Of a stretch of DNA of 64,000 bases, positions 35,128-44,544 are shown piece by piece. This DNA is from G963678445 sp963678445. Its GTDB lineage: Bacteria > Hydrogenedentota > Hydrogenedentia > Hydrogenedentales > G963678445. The stretch spans positions 1,240,001 through 1,304,000 of the forward strand of contig OY782877.1 of assembly GCA_963678445.1 (NCBI GenBank), in the 5' to 3' direction. The notes beneath the pieces were generated by a model, which did not search any database, was not told the origin of the DNA, and saw only the letters and a list, made by a program, of their open reading frames with translations. Made by a program: the position numbers and the translations under genes. The number at the start of each line of letters is the position of its first letter. Position 1 is the first letter of the stretch.

Positions 35128-36978
35128 ATGGAAGAGTATGCACATCTTGAGCAACGCATTCTTAATGCGTTGCCTTGTTTTGTAAAACATTTGATCGTTA
35201 TTGAAAGACCTTCTCAAGCCGTTGCTCCTTTCTTAGAAAAACATTTGGCGACGGTCACGACTCTTGTCCCTGACACGCCCCTCCCCATAGCCCACCCCGG
35301 ATCTGCCGATGGCCTGCTTATACTGCAATCTGACACGGGGGAAGTGGACCAACAGTGCATAGAGGATGGGCTCAGTTTGCTGCAGCCGGATGGGATTGTG
35401 TTGCTCTATACCCCTACAGGTGCACCTGCGGAATCGTATCAACGCGTATTAGAAAAGATTGGGCTGCGCCACTATCCACTACGGCGCCCTGTCACTCCCT
35501 TACGGTATACCCTGGTGGAATACACGCTCCGCACCCAGGACCCGACCGAAGGCTATGGATCTTTTTGGGTACAAGAGGGCTATGAACCGCTTGCCCATGC
35601 ACAAAAGTTGTGCGGGGAACACCGCAATAAGGAAGCACAGGAAGTCCTCGAAAGTATTCCTGAGTCTTATCTTCAGGATCCTACGCAACAATTGCTGGTG
35701 GCGTTGGAACAGCAACTTCTGCTCTTCCAGTTAGCAGTAGAGGCTCCTCCTCAACAAAGACTTGATTACTTCTTTTGGGCGCAACAGGCTTTCTACCATG
35801 TGCAAAATCTACACCCCGAATATCCGCCCAGCTATATTGCCTATGCGCAACAGTGGCATTTGCTGGGTGATGTCGATATGGCCAAACGTGCTTTGCGCAC
35901 GATTATCCATGTCACTCAGGACGCTACTGCACAACATTTTTTGAGCCATATGCCTCCTTGCGCGCCCCCTGTACAAAGAGACTGGACACCTCCTGCTCGA
36001 GATGAAATGTTCCATCCCAGAATCCTATTGCTCAACTTCACCTCCATCGATTGCGGTGTCGACACCCTCTACGACGGACTTTGCCGTCTTTTTGGCAATG
36101 AATATATTGTGGAGTATCCTTGGAAACCCACCTTGCATGGCGCTAAAACTGATTCCGACATACGTCACCCGGTGGAATTTTCCTACAGTAATACGGCCTG
36201 TTCACTTGAAGAATGCGAGGCGAAGCTCCGGGAAAACTATTTCGATCTTATCGTTTTTGCCGATGTGCTCGAAGTTTCTCCCCGTGAGGAAATGTGCCGC
36301 CTTATACATGCTAACCCCGCCATACCGCTTGTACTGCTCGACACGCACGACGATGGACGGGATCGGTATGATGAAATCTGTAAACATATCCAAACAGATC
36401 GCGCCCTGATCTATTTTAAACGTGAGATGCTGCGTTGTTACGACTACGGCCCCAAGACCCTACCGCTACCCCTTGCCTATAGAGACAGCTACTTGCCCGA
36501 CACGCTGCAATTTAAAAATCGTCCTAATCCCATCTTCTGGGCCGGGCACCGCCACTCTGGAACACGACGTATCTGCCTTAGCTATCTTGAAAAAAAACAC
36601 AACGAAGATTGGAATAGAATCTACCCCGCTGATAAGTATATAAAGTGCATGCAATCTTCGCGCATCGGGATCGACCTGTTCGGCTTTGGCTTTGACACGG
36701 TGCGCTACTGGGAACTCCCCGCGCACGGCTGTATGCTGCTCGCGGAAAGGCGTCCCATCCACCTTCCCAATGATTTTGAAGATGGGTATTCCGCCGTTCT
36801 CTTCGATCACCTCCCTGATCTGGAAGAGAAACTTTCCTACTATATAAACCACCCCGAAGAGTGCCAATCCATCGCGGAACGCGGACACCGTCACATGCGC
36901 GAGTATCACACCGCTACCGCACGCGCACGTTATTTCCTCGACTGGATTGGGTACTGTTTACACGCCGTCCTTCATTGA
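35128..36978 (+). CDS. Three-part protein ending in a CgeB/GT1-like glycosyltransferase domain
   Basis: The protein has 616 residues. Residues 1-150 resemble a degenerate class I methyltransferase fold (LLILQSDTGEVDQQCIEDGL, then LQPDGIVLLYTP) without a clear SAM-binding glycine motif. Residues about 160-290 are helical, TPR-like (AHAQKLCGEHRNKEAQEVLE; DVDMAKRALRTIIHV). The C-terminal 300 residues fit family-1-like transferases of the CgeB type: ILLLNFTSIDCGVDTLYDGL, FDLIVFADVLEV and a donor-site region (SSRIGIDLFGFGFDTVRYWE, then HGCMLLAERRP and a YYINHPEE helix). It probably transfers sugar to a surface polysaccharide or protein in the cytoplasm. The ribosome binding site is weak. It converges with queC (5 nt apart). 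Confidence 0.72.
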   Translation: MEEYAHLEQRILNALPCFVKHLIVIERPSQAVAPFLEKHLATVTTLVPDTPLPIAHPGSADGLLILQSDTGEVDQQCIEDGLSLLQPDGIVLLYTPTGAPAESYQRVLEKIGLRHYPLRRPVTPLRYTLVEYTLRTQDPTEGYGSFWVQEGYEPLAHAQKLCGEHRNKEAQEVLESIPESYLQDPTQQLLVALEQQLLLFQLAVEAPPQQRLDYFFWAQQAFYHVQNLHPEYPPSYIAYAQQWHLLGDVDMAKRALRTIIHVTQDATAQHFLSHMPPCAPPVQRDWTPPARDEMFHPRILLLNFTSIDCGVDTLYDGLCRLFGNEYIVEYPWKPTLHGAKTDSDIRHPVEFSYSNTACSLEECEAKLRENYFDLIVFADVLEVSPREEMCRLIHANPAIPLVLLDTHDDGRDRYDEICKHIQTDRALIYFKREMLRCYDYGPKTLPLPLAYRDSYLPDTLQFKNRPNPIFWAGHRHSGTRRICLSYLEKKHNEDWNRIYPADKYIKCMQSSRIGIDLFGFGFDTVRYWELPAHGCMLLAERRPIHLPNDFEDGYSAVLFDHLPDLEEKLSYYINHPEECQSIAERGHRHMREYHTATARARYFLDWIGYCLHAVLH

Positions 36979-36983
36979 GAAAG

Positions 36984-37676
36984 TCAAAGGTAGGGGAGCG
37001 GGTCGGTCTCGTTTAAGGCTTGGAATGCGTTGAGGCGTTCGATGCAGGTGGGGCAAGCACCGCAGGCTTTTTCTCCGCCGCGATAGCAGCTCCAGGTCTG
37101 GCTGAAGTCAACGCCAAGCTGGAGTCCAAGGCGTACGTTGTCGGCTTTGCTGTGGCGCATCAGGGGGGCTTCAACCGTCACGGGGGTCTTTCGGTTGAGG
37201 GAAAGAAGGGCGTTGATGCGGGTGAGAAATTCGGGGGTGCAATCCCAGTAGCCGTACTCGTCTTGTGCTTGCGCCCCGTAGTAAAGGGTGTAGATTCCAT
37301 GAGCTTCGGCGTAGGCGGCGGCCATGGAAAGCAGCATCATGTTGCGGTTGGGCACGTAGGTGCTGGGTTGGTGGCGCTCAGCCTCGTCGAGCGCGTCCAG
37401 ATCGGGAACGGGCGCTCCTCCTGTAATAAGGGAGGAGGCGCTGGCAATCAGAGGGCCTAAAAAATTCAGGTCGATAATGTGGTGTTGGGCTACCCCTATC
37501 GAAACCGCCTGTTTTTGGGCACAGTCTAATTCTCGAGTGTGGCGTTGGCCGTATTGGAAACTAAGTGCGTGTATGGGCTGGCGCTGGAGCTGTTTGGAGA
37601 CGTGGTGTAGCAATACGGTGGAATCGAGACCGCCGCTGAGTAGTACAAGTGCGGAATGGGACGGGGCGTTTTCCAT
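36984..37676 (-). CDS. queC: 7-cyano-7-deazaguanine synthase
   Basis: The protein has 230 residues, the normal QueC length. It makes preQ0 from 7-carboxy-7-deazaguanine, ammonia and ATP on the way to queuosine in tRNA. The PP-loop ATP site is LLSGGLDSTVLL (Ser-14 to Thr-20). The zinc site has four Cys: 197, 205, 208 and 211 in SCYRGGEKACGACPTCIERL. FQYGQRH and PNRNMMLLS are further family motifs. The start ATG has a strong AGGAGG ribosome binding site. No other queuosine gene is adjacent, so it stands alone, with a 3' end 5 nt from that of the convergent glycosyltransferase. Confidence 0.97.
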   Translation of the reverse strand: MENAPSHSALVLLSGGLDSTVLLHHVSKQLQRQPIHALSFQYGQRHTRELDCAQKQAVSIGVAQHHIIDLNFLGPLIASASSLITGGAPVPDLDALDEAERHQPSTYVPNRNMMLLSMAAAYAEAHGIYTLYYGAQAQDEYGYWDCTPEFLTRINALLSLNRKTPVTVEAPLMRHSKADNVRLGLQLGVDFSQTWSCYRGGEKACGACPTCIERLNAFQALNETDPLPYL

Positions 37677-37763
37677 GGGGGTTCCTCCTTATTTTGCAGC
37701 CCATTGCTTACGGGATACCGGTTATTGTAGCGAAATTGCCCTTGGCTTGGAAAGGACGGAATC

Positions 37764-40118
37764 ATGGTGCGGTTGGACAAGTTTTATATTCTGGGAATGG
37801 CTATGGTATGCCTCGGGTGTATGGGGATGGCGCATGCTGCGGATGACTCGTGGAAGCAACCTTTGGTGGTAAAGGAACGCCTCATCGAGGAAAACATCCA
37901 GGCGCGACATAACATCCTGGGGTTGTACCCTTCGCAGGTGGGCGTGCCGTTGGATGGTGGCGCCGTGGACAATACAACTTTGGGTATTGGCAACATTGTG
38001 CATAGTGTGTGTTGGACGGCGAATTATCTGGCGGGATGTTCGTTTCGATATGCGTATCTGAAGGAGCATGGAGCAGAGGCGGAAGTGGTGGCGGCAGCAA
38101 AGGCGCGTGCGGATGAGGTTTTTGAGGCGGTGTACCGGTGTCAATTGGTGACCGGCGTGCCGGGATTACAGGCACGGGGTTATGCCTTGGGGCATGGGGA
38201 ATCGTATGAGGAACGCTGGGGCGATCCTATGCAGAATGCATGGCACCAGGGTAAGGGGGAATATGCCGATCTGCGTTGGCGCGGCGATCCGAGCCATCAC
38301 AATTACAGCGATTCGGTGCATGGCTTGATGCAGTACTGGCGTCTGGCGGCGGAGGGTAAACAGAAGGAACGCGCAACGGCAGCAATTGATGCGTTGGTGG
38401 GTTATTGGGTGGATAATGATTACAAGATCTACAAGTTGGATCGAGACCGTGCGGCAACCCCTATCCTGGGCTTCACAACGGGGGAAGTCTTGGATACACG
38501 CATCCTCATGGCGATTGCGGGAGCGAAGTACGCGCACTACGTTACCGGTAAGGAAAAGTTTAAAAAGGTCTACGAGGAACTCACCGAAAAAACGCGGATG
38601 CGCGGCATGAAAGTGTTTGCGTATGAGAAGGATTTTGACGATGCGGAGCATTGTTTTTGCCATTTGGGTATCCTGATGCGTATTGAAACGGACCCGGAAC
38701 TGTTGGCTGCATATCGACTCATCCTGGATACGATGTGGAAGGCGACAGAGAATGACGGACAGGGATTGTTCACGTATATCTATGCCGGGCTGACGCCGAA
38801 GGCGGAAAATATAGAGAAGCCGTTGGCGCAAGCGTTGCAGGCGTTGCAAACGTGGCCAACGGATCTGACGCTGAAACCGCGCATGGCAAGCATGAATCCC
38901 CATCTCAAACCGCCGTATCCGGTGAATGAGGCGGCTTGGGACAATGAATATATGTGGAAGGGGAATCTCTTGCGGGGGGATGGCTGGTTGTCGCGGGTGA
39001 TTGTAGATTTGGCAGTGGCGGAGGAGGACCCAATGGTTCTGTACGCGGTGGAGGAGAATGGAAGCGTATACCAATCTCGTGACGGTGCAGCGACCCCGGG
39101 CGGCTGGCGTCCGATTGACACCACGCTGCCGTCAACGGCCTGCGCTATTGACGCCGGACCTAAAGTGCGTATGATTTATGTTGCGTGTAGGGATGGTTTT
39201 CACAAAAGCACCACGGGGGGATATCGTTGGCAACGCATGCCCTTGCCGCGGGATTGCGGTAAACCCGTGGACATCGTGCGGGATACGGTTTCGCAGTATG
39301 GTTTGTATGCCATTACGGATCGGGGGGTGTGGCATAGCCAGGATTTTGGCGAGGAATTTGTTGGGGAATCGTGGACGTGCCTGACGGAAACCTTACCGCG
39401 AGTACAGAAAGCACATTATCAAATGGCGCCAGGGAATGAGGAGCACCCAGGTCGGCTCTATGCTTTCCTGGACAATGTCTGTTTTTCACGTCGTCTGGAT
39501 ACGACGAAATGGACACGGGGTGGGATCGTCGGGTTGCCGGATTTTGTGGAAAATTACCCTTGGGTGACGGTCGACCCACAGAATCCCGATCATGCTTTCA
39601 CTGGCATGCATGGTAACATCCCGGGTTTTGGCTCGAAGTCGTTGCTGCAGGAAACTACGGATGGAGGGAAGACGTGGAGCAACGATCTGGAATCGCTGTA
39701 TCAAAAATTCCACACCGCTGGTCTGCTGTCGGTGTTGGCCACGTTGCTGGGTGGCGAATTGAGCCACCCGGTATTTGATCCGCAGGACGCGAACATCCTG
39801 TATGCCGGCAAACGTGGCGGCGTGTTGAAATCCAATAATGGCGGCAAGGCATGGTCCACCATTGGCGCAGGGCTGGAAATCCCCTGGGCGCGTACTGTTT
39901 TTGCACCGAAATACAGCCCGTGGCTTTTTGCAGGCACCCCCGCTGGACTGTATCTCTCAAAGGACAAGGGCGCAACATGGCAGGATGGGCATCTCTGGTG
40001 TCAATTCCAGAAAAACACACGGCGCGAGTTGGGTGGCGCTGCCTATATTGACGCTTATTGGCGCGCCCGTTACTATGGCCTCATTGATGAGACTACAGCG
40101 GCGCAACCCATGCCGTAG
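37764..40118 (+). CDS. Secreted protein: helical N-terminal domain joined to a BNR-type beta-propeller
   Basis: The protein has 784 residues with a signal peptide (MVRLDKFYILGMAMVCLGCM, ending AHA). Residues about 30-420 are helical with many aromatic residues and fit an alpha/alpha-toroid as in glycosidases and lyases (IVHSVCWTANYLAGCSFRYA; DPSHHNYSDSVHGLMQYWRL; FDDAEHCFCHLGILMRIETD). No catalytic pair can be assigned. From about 430 on there are repeated BNR/photosystem-II-stability-like blades with the S-x-D-x-G-x-x-W turn in variants: YQSRDGAATPGGW, HKSTTGGYRWQRM, ETTDGGKTWSND, KSNNGGKAWSTIG and LSKDKGATWQDG. It may act on or bind polysaccharide outside the inner membrane (inference). A dispersed hairpin repeat begins at its stop codon. 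Confidence 0.72.
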   Translation: MVRLDKFYILGMAMVCLGCMGMAHAADDSWKQPLVVKERLIEENIQARHNILGLYPSQVGVPLDGGAVDNTTLGIGNIVHSVCWTANYLAGCSFRYAYLKEHGAEAEVVAAAKARADEVFEAVYRCQLVTGVPGLQARGYALGHGESYEERWGDPMQNAWHQGKGEYADLRWRGDPSHHNYSDSVHGLMQYWRLAAEGKQKERATAAIDALVGYWVDNDYKIYKLDRDRAATPILGFTTGEVLDTRILMAIAGAKYAHYVTGKEKFKKVYEELTEKTRMRGMKVFAYEKDFDDAEHCFCHLGILMRIETDPELLAAYRLILDTMWKATENDGQGLFTYIYAGLTPKAENIEKPLAQALQALQTWPTDLTLKPRMASMNPHLKPPYPVNEAAWDNEYMWKGNLLRGDGWLSRVIVDLAVAEEDPMVLYAVEENGSVYQSRDGAATPGGWRPIDTTLPSTACAIDAGPKVRMIYVACRDGFHKSTTGGYRWQRMPLPRDCGKPVDIVRDTVSQYGLYAITDRGVWHSQDFGEEFVGESWTCLTETLPRVQKAHYQMAPGNEEHPGRLYAFLDNVCFSRRLDTTKWTRGGIVGLPDFVENYPWVTVDPQNPDHAFTGMHGNIPGFGSKSLLQETTDGGKTWSNDLESLYQKFHTAGLLSVLATLLGGELSHPVFDPQDANILYAGKRGGVLKSNNGGKAWSTIGAGLEIPWARTVFAPKYSPWLFAGTPAGLYLSKDKGATWQDGHLWCQFQKNTRRELGGAAYIDAYWRARYYGLIDETTAAQPMP

Positions 40119-40169
40119 GTGGCCAGCACCACAGGCAATATATTTATGGTCCTTGCCGTTCCGGACCAC
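40118..40169 (-). repeat. Dispersed intergenic hairpin repeat, short form
   Basis: The minus strand reads GGTCCGGAACGGCAAGGACC, ATAAATATATTGCCT, GTGGTGCTGGCCACC. The terminal stem GTGGT/GCCAC (one G-U) has a GCTG loop. It lies between two convergent genes and starts at the last base of the plus-strand gene. Confidence 0.75.
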
Positions 40170-40222
40170 TACAGGAGTTCATCTTTTTGGCATCTTAAAT
40201 TTATTGATTCACTTGCAGAAAC

Positions 40223-40885
40223 CTATTCGGCCAGTTGCCCCCACACATCGACGTGACGATCCGTGACGGCGTCGACATGCAGGCTGTGCAACCCCGCCTG
40301 CATGAGCTGTTCGGCGATCTCTTCGGGGGTAAAGGCGGACAGGAAAGAGCGAAAAAATTGTTGCTGTAACAAGGCGGAGGCGTCCCCGGCGTAATGCTGC
40401 ACGAGACGCCCCGCCTCTTCTGCAGAATCAGGGCGAAAGAGATCACGGAAAAAGATGACCGCACCGGGCTTGGCAACACGCTTCACCTCATCCCACAACA
40501 ATCTCGGCTCTGGAATCTGGTGCAGGATACTGTTCGAACAGACAACGTCGAAATGCCGACTGGGAAACGGGCAGGCCTTCGCGTCACCCAATAGCCAATG
40601 TGCAGAAACACGCTCCTGCGGAAGGCCTTGCGCAAAGGCAAGCATCGCATGTGCAAAATCCAGCCCCACTACCCGCCAATGGGGACGCGCCGAGGCCATA
40701 TGCTGCGTAATCGCGCCAGGCCCTGCCCCCAAATCCAGAACCCATGGAGTGGTGTGACGCTCGCCAACCAACTCGAAGAGACGCCGCACAAAACGCTGAT
40801 TCACCTCAAAAAAATCCGTTTCAGCATAGACGCGAGCCCCTTCCCAATTCCGCTTGACCTTATCTTCCCGTCGACGGAACATCAT
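40223..40885 (-). CDS. Class I SAM-dependent methyltransferase
   Basis: The protein has 220 residues from ATG 40885 (GGGAG just upstream); a GTG 7 codons earlier is possible. The SAM-binding motifs are VLDLGAGPGAITQHMA (motif I), VVGLDFAHAMLAFA (motif II), FDVVCSNSILHQIPEPRLLW (motif III region) and the post-motif VAKPGAVIFFRDLFRP. This is the Methyltransf_11 pattern, typical for small-molecule or quinone methyltransferases. The substrate cannot be inferred, and neighbours give no pathway hint. The gene is convergent with the BNR protein gene. Confidence 0.88.
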   Translation of the reverse strand: MMFRRREDKVKRNWEGARVYAETDFFEVNQRFVRRLFELVGERHTTPWVLDLGAGPGAITQHMASARPHWRVVGLDFAHAMLAFAQGLPQERVSAHWLLGDAKACPFPSRHFDVVCSNSILHQIPEPRLLWDEVKRVAKPGAVIFFRDLFRPDSAEEAGRLVQHYAGDASALLQQQFFRSFLSAFTPEEIAEQLMQAGLHSLHVDAVTDRHVDVWGQLAE

Positions 40886-41073
40886 GCCGACTCCCATCGC
40901 TTGCACGCATTCGCACTGCCAAAAATATTCCCACCTGCCCCATATAGATCATAACACGGAATGGCAAACTGCGAAAGTAACAGCGGCGAATTATCGCCTT
41001 TCTTCTTCCCATGACAGGGTATTCCCTGAAATGCGTCCCTGAAGGCTTGGCTGCATAGAAATGAATGGTTTTC

Positions 41074-42876
41074 CTATTTGCTGTAGTCACGAATAGCAGC
41101 ACATACCGCTTGCATAAGCGCCCGCGCTTCGCTGTGTTGTAATTGGGTAATAGATTTTATGCCCTTGCCGTCCCTTTTTCGCAATACAACTGCATGATAT
41201 TGCTTTGTGGACCCCGCACTCGTGACGGACATGCCATCCTCTATTTCCAAATGGTCCAACATGTCAAAAGAAATGTGTTTTGAAACGCCCAACCCGAAGA
41301 GGCCATTTCGTACTCGTATACCCTCTCGATTGACTTCCAGACGGCGCATCCCTACCACGAGTTCGAGGAAAAACCAAAGCATTGGCACAAGACATATTCC
41401 AAAGATTACAGAAAAATAAATGGGAACCCCAAGATGTTGCCCGAGCTTGATTGCACCTCCCCATAACACTATGAAAAGCAACATGCTCAAGGCGAGCATC
41501 GGCTGGCGTAGCATGGGAGAAATAATGGCAACACCGCCCCTGGGTAGCGGCTCTACACGTAATCCGGCACGGCGCAGCATTCCCGCGGTTGGCAGCGTAT
41601 TTGCTGGTATCCTAGATGGAACTACGCGCCCATCGGTATTCATTTTTGCCGTTTTGTAATATCGGTTGAGTGCAGTCGAATTGATATCGATATCGCTTTG
41701 TGCTGTTTTGAATATGGGAACGTCGAAAGATGCCGTGAAATTCACACCCGGCATCGGTGCTTCAACACGCAATGTCCAGGTAAACGTGTTGTCCGGATTC
41801 GAATCATTCGAGACAGGCTTGTCATAGGGCACATAAAAATCAACAGGCAAAAAGGTAGCGCGGCCTTTATGCAATAACGCACTGGGGAGAAGCACGGTAT
41901 CCATTTGCCATAAGACCACGTTCTCTTTCCCGCTCTCCTTACTATCATGGGTTCTATACGTACGCACACACTCTAAAACAAGCACTATCTCTTTTTTCAG
42001 TAGCAACACCGTGGGAATACGAATGGTTCCGCGAAGCCGTCCACCCAACACACCGGGGACGGAGGCCATATGAAAGGTAGTCTTGCCAAATTTCAACCAT
42101 CGCAAAAAGAGATAAATGAACGCAATTATGAATACTACACCGATAGCCGGAAAGATAAGCGCCAGCAAAATCTTAGTATTGCCGTCTTGTACCTCATCAA
42201 CAACTATAAAACACAGCGGCGCTGAGGCCAGATTCCAGAAAACGGCAAAAAGCAACGTTTTGAGCATCTTCGCCTTACTTTTCGAATGAATAACACCAGC
42301 ACACCACTCCTGCTTCCAATACCATGGAGCATTCGGATACTGCCTTTTTAGCGCTTCTGTATTGTCGGTGCGGACTAAACGAAACACAAGGCCACTCAGA
42401 AGAAAACAGGCTGCGCCAAGGAATAACACGCCTCCGAAAAACTCTGCTGCCACTATCCCCCTACGAAGATCCCGGTAGAGTATAGACTGCGTTGGATCCA
42501 TCGGATCAACGTAACATCGAAACGCCTGCTCACGCATTCGGTGCTCATCAAGTTCCTTGTAAATCCGCGGATAAAAAGAGGCATGGTTGTCCTTTGATTT
42601 ATGAATGGACACTCTATTACCCATGTATTCGCGCCCCTCCCAGTGATAGGTATAGCACGCATCCACTGAGTAGATAGGACCTCCGTCCCCATCTGAGTCA
42701 AATTCGTTTAATTTTACCTCTTCGATATGGGCCGGCACTTCCTGCCAAGTCTGCATTGCGCGCCACGTTGTATACGCGTCAATTCCCATTCTCAACACGG
42801 CAATCCCCCCTATTAGCATGGGGAACGCTAAAAGGGTAAGACATCCCGTACCAAATATATTTTTCGCAGACGGCAT
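41074..42876 (-). CDS. DUF3592-type membrane protein
   Basis: The protein has 600 residues. N-terminal helix 10-32 is followed by the DUF3592 pattern (TWQEVPAHIEEVKLNEFDSD, then YSVDACYTYHWEGREYMGNR and a YVDPMDPTQSILYRD end) and a second helix (about 140-165). The remaining part has further paired helices (LLFAVFWNLASAPLCFIVV; ILLALIFPAIGVVFIIAFIY), a large beta-rich region that contains FHMASVPGVLGGRLRGTIRI, two more helices (about 455-515) and a C-terminal PH-like region ending IRDYSK. The role is unknown. The gene at 42972 is a paralogue over residues from about 185 to the end, so these two minus-strand genes arose by duplication. Confidence 0.8.
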   Translation of the reverse strand: MPSAKNIFGTGCLTLLAFPMLIGGIAVLRMGIDAYTTWRAMQTWQEVPAHIEEVKLNEFDSDGDGGPIYSVDACYTYHWEGREYMGNRVSIHKSKDNHASFYPRIYKELDEHRMREQAFRCYVDPMDPTQSILYRDLRRGIVAAEFFGGVLFLGAACFLLSGLVFRLVRTDNTEALKRQYPNAPWYWKQEWCAGVIHSKSKAKMLKTLLFAVFWNLASAPLCFIVVDEVQDGNTKILLALIFPAIGVVFIIAFIYLFLRWLKFGKTTFHMASVPGVLGGRLRGTIRIPTVLLLKKEIVLVLECVRTYRTHDSKESGKENVVLWQMDTVLLPSALLHKGRATFLPVDFYVPYDKPVSNDSNPDNTFTWTLRVEAPMPGVNFTASFDVPIFKTAQSDIDINSTALNRYYKTAKMNTDGRVVPSRIPANTLPTAGMLRRAGLRVEPLPRGGVAIISPMLRQPMLALSMLLFIVLWGGAIKLGQHLGVPIYFSVIFGICLVPMLWFFLELVVGMRRLEVNREGIRVRNGLFGLGVSKHISFDMLDHLEIEDGMSVTSAGSTKQYHAVVLRKRDGKGIKSITQLQHSEARALMQAVCAAIRDYSK

Positions 42877-42971
42877 TGCTTCCTCCGACCCAACTTCTCT
42901 TTGTGCGGTTACGATAAGGTTCCTTCAATCATTACTACATCGAAAACAAAAATTTTATTCTTACAAACTCT

Positions 42972-44297
42972 TTACTTGTAGTCGTTGATAGCCGTGTTCA
43001 AAGCATCGATAACCGCCTGAGCCTCGCTATGTTTCAGATTCTTGAAGATTTTTATCCTATCGTCGTCTTTTTTTTGCAATATCACGGTAAAGTATTTTGT
43101 ATTACCGAACTGCATATTACTGCTCTTGTAAAAGCCAGCGAACGCATCGAAGGGAAGGTGGTGTAAGACACCCCTACCGAAAGGACCGCCCTTTGTTCGT
43201 ATACCGGTTTTACTTATTTCTACCCATTGAATCCCTGTCAAAGCATCTAAGGAACCCCATATAAGTAAAAGAAGAAATAGGTAGAACGGAACAAGGAAAA
43301 GGAACGTCGCACCAATACAGAAGGTCACCATAAGAATAATTCCTATCCACATAAGTATAAAAAACACCATGCCGACGGCGAGCATCGGTTGGCGTAGTAT
43401 GGGGGATAGAATGGCAATTCCTCCGCTGGGCGTAGGTTTCATTTTCAAACCTGCACGGCGCAATGCCTTACCGGTTTCTGTCTCATTCACCGGTTCATAA
43501 CAGGGGATTTTGTAGCCTTCCTCGTCCAGCACGCCGATTAGACGCCCTTGATCGAGTACTTCCGTGTCTATATTTGAATCGCTTGCCGGTGTCCTGAATA
43601 CCGGAACGTTGAAACATGCTGAAAAGTCCACACCCGGCAAGGCCGCCTCTGCACGAAGCCGCCAGATAATCTGGCTGTCTTCCTGGCTATCGTCCAATGC
43701 GGGCTGATCGTAGGGGATATAAAAATCAACGGGTATACAAGTGGTGCGATTTTCCTGAAGCAACATGTCACGAGGAAACAATTCTTCGGTTTGCCAAAGA
43801 ATTGTTTGTATTGTTTTTCTATTTTTGCCATTATAATCGGTTTCTATATGCACGCAATCAAGCGTGATAACCATTTCTTTTTCGGGTCGTAGCAGGGTGG
43901 GTATGCGGATGGTTCCACGAAGTCGGCCACCCAAAACACCCGGCACAGAAGCCATATGAAACGTAGGGTCGCCGAACTTTCTCCATCGCAAAAAAAGGTA
44001 TATACTCACGATTATAAGCAATACACCAATAATTGGAAATACAAGTCCCAGCAGAGCGGCAGTATTCCCTTTTTCTGCTGCATCAAAAATCTTAAACATC
44101 AGAAATGTAGAGATGGCGTTCCAAAAAAGGGCAAAGAGCGAAGAAAAAATCACTGTCATCTTGCTGCGTGAGTGAATAACTCCCTCACGCCATTCCTTTT
44201 TCCATAACCACGGCTCGTCCGGATACTGCTGTTGCACAGAGCTCTTCTTCTGGTCGTTTCGCGAACTATAAAAAGCAAACGCTTCCTTTTTTTTCAT
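42972..44297 (-). CDS. Membrane protein, paralogue of the DUF3592 protein lacking its N-terminal domain
   Basis: The protein has 441 residues from ATG 44297, with GGAG 10 nt upstream (a GTG 8 codons earlier is possible). It aligns to the protein at 41074 from QYPDEPWLWKKEWREGVIHS onward, sharing the block FHMASVPGVLGGRLRGTIRI exactly, then the VDFYIPYDQP and ILRQPMLAVGM regions. The about 180-residue DUF3592 part with its first membrane helix is missing; a short charged stretch (KKKEAFAFYSSRNDQKKSS) replaces it. Four or so membrane helices remain. The loss may be an N-terminal truncation after tandem duplication, or the longer gene may have gained its domain. Function is unknown. Confidence 0.75.
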   Translation of the reverse strand: MKKKEAFAFYSSRNDQKKSSVQQQYPDEPWLWKKEWREGVIHSRSKMTVIFSSLFALFWNAISTFLMFKIFDAAEKGNTAALLGLVFPIIGVLLIIVSIYLFLRWRKFGDPTFHMASVPGVLGGRLRGTIRIPTLLRPEKEMVITLDCVHIETDYNGKNRKTIQTILWQTEELFPRDMLLQENRTTCIPVDFYIPYDQPALDDSQEDSQIIWRLRAEAALPGVDFSACFNVPVFRTPASDSNIDTEVLDQGRLIGVLDEEGYKIPCYEPVNETETGKALRRAGLKMKPTPSGGIAILSPILRQPMLAVGMVFFILMWIGIILMVTFCIGATFLFLVPFYLFLLLLIWGSLDALTGIQWVEISKTGIRTKGGPFGRGVLHHLPFDAFAGFYKSSNMQFGNTKYFTVILQKKDDDRIKIFKNLKHSEAQAVIDALNTAINDYK

Positions 44298-44503
44298 TAC
44301 TGCTGCATCTCCGAAAGCCACTTCTTTGTCTTAGGCGTCACATAATTTCTACAAGGTATGCTCCTGTGGAGCAGCAGGATAGCAAAAGTGCCTGTTCGGA
44401 GTCATCTGGCGAATTTCGTACACCATTTCTATGGAATTGCGATTATTACGGATTGCATCGCATCGATTTGATGGAAAATTATGCGTGGATGAGGCGGTTC
44501 CGG

Positions 44504-44509
44504 TATAAT
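44504..44509 (+). promoter_or_regulatory. Candidate -10 box of lptF-lptG
   Basis: TATAAT lies 36 nt upstream of the chosen GTG at 44545. It argues against translation starting at the first in-frame GTG (44521), which would leave almost no leader. No consensus -35 is visible. Confidence 0.45.
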
Positions 44510-44544
44510 CAGCCCTTCTTGTGAAATTTAAGGATGGACGTGTA

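Noticed and set aside
40118..40169. Cyclic-di-GMP or other known riboswitch
   Set aside because: The repeat lacks the conserved GEMM tetraloop/receptor sequences and often lies antisense to or after genes rather than in leaders.
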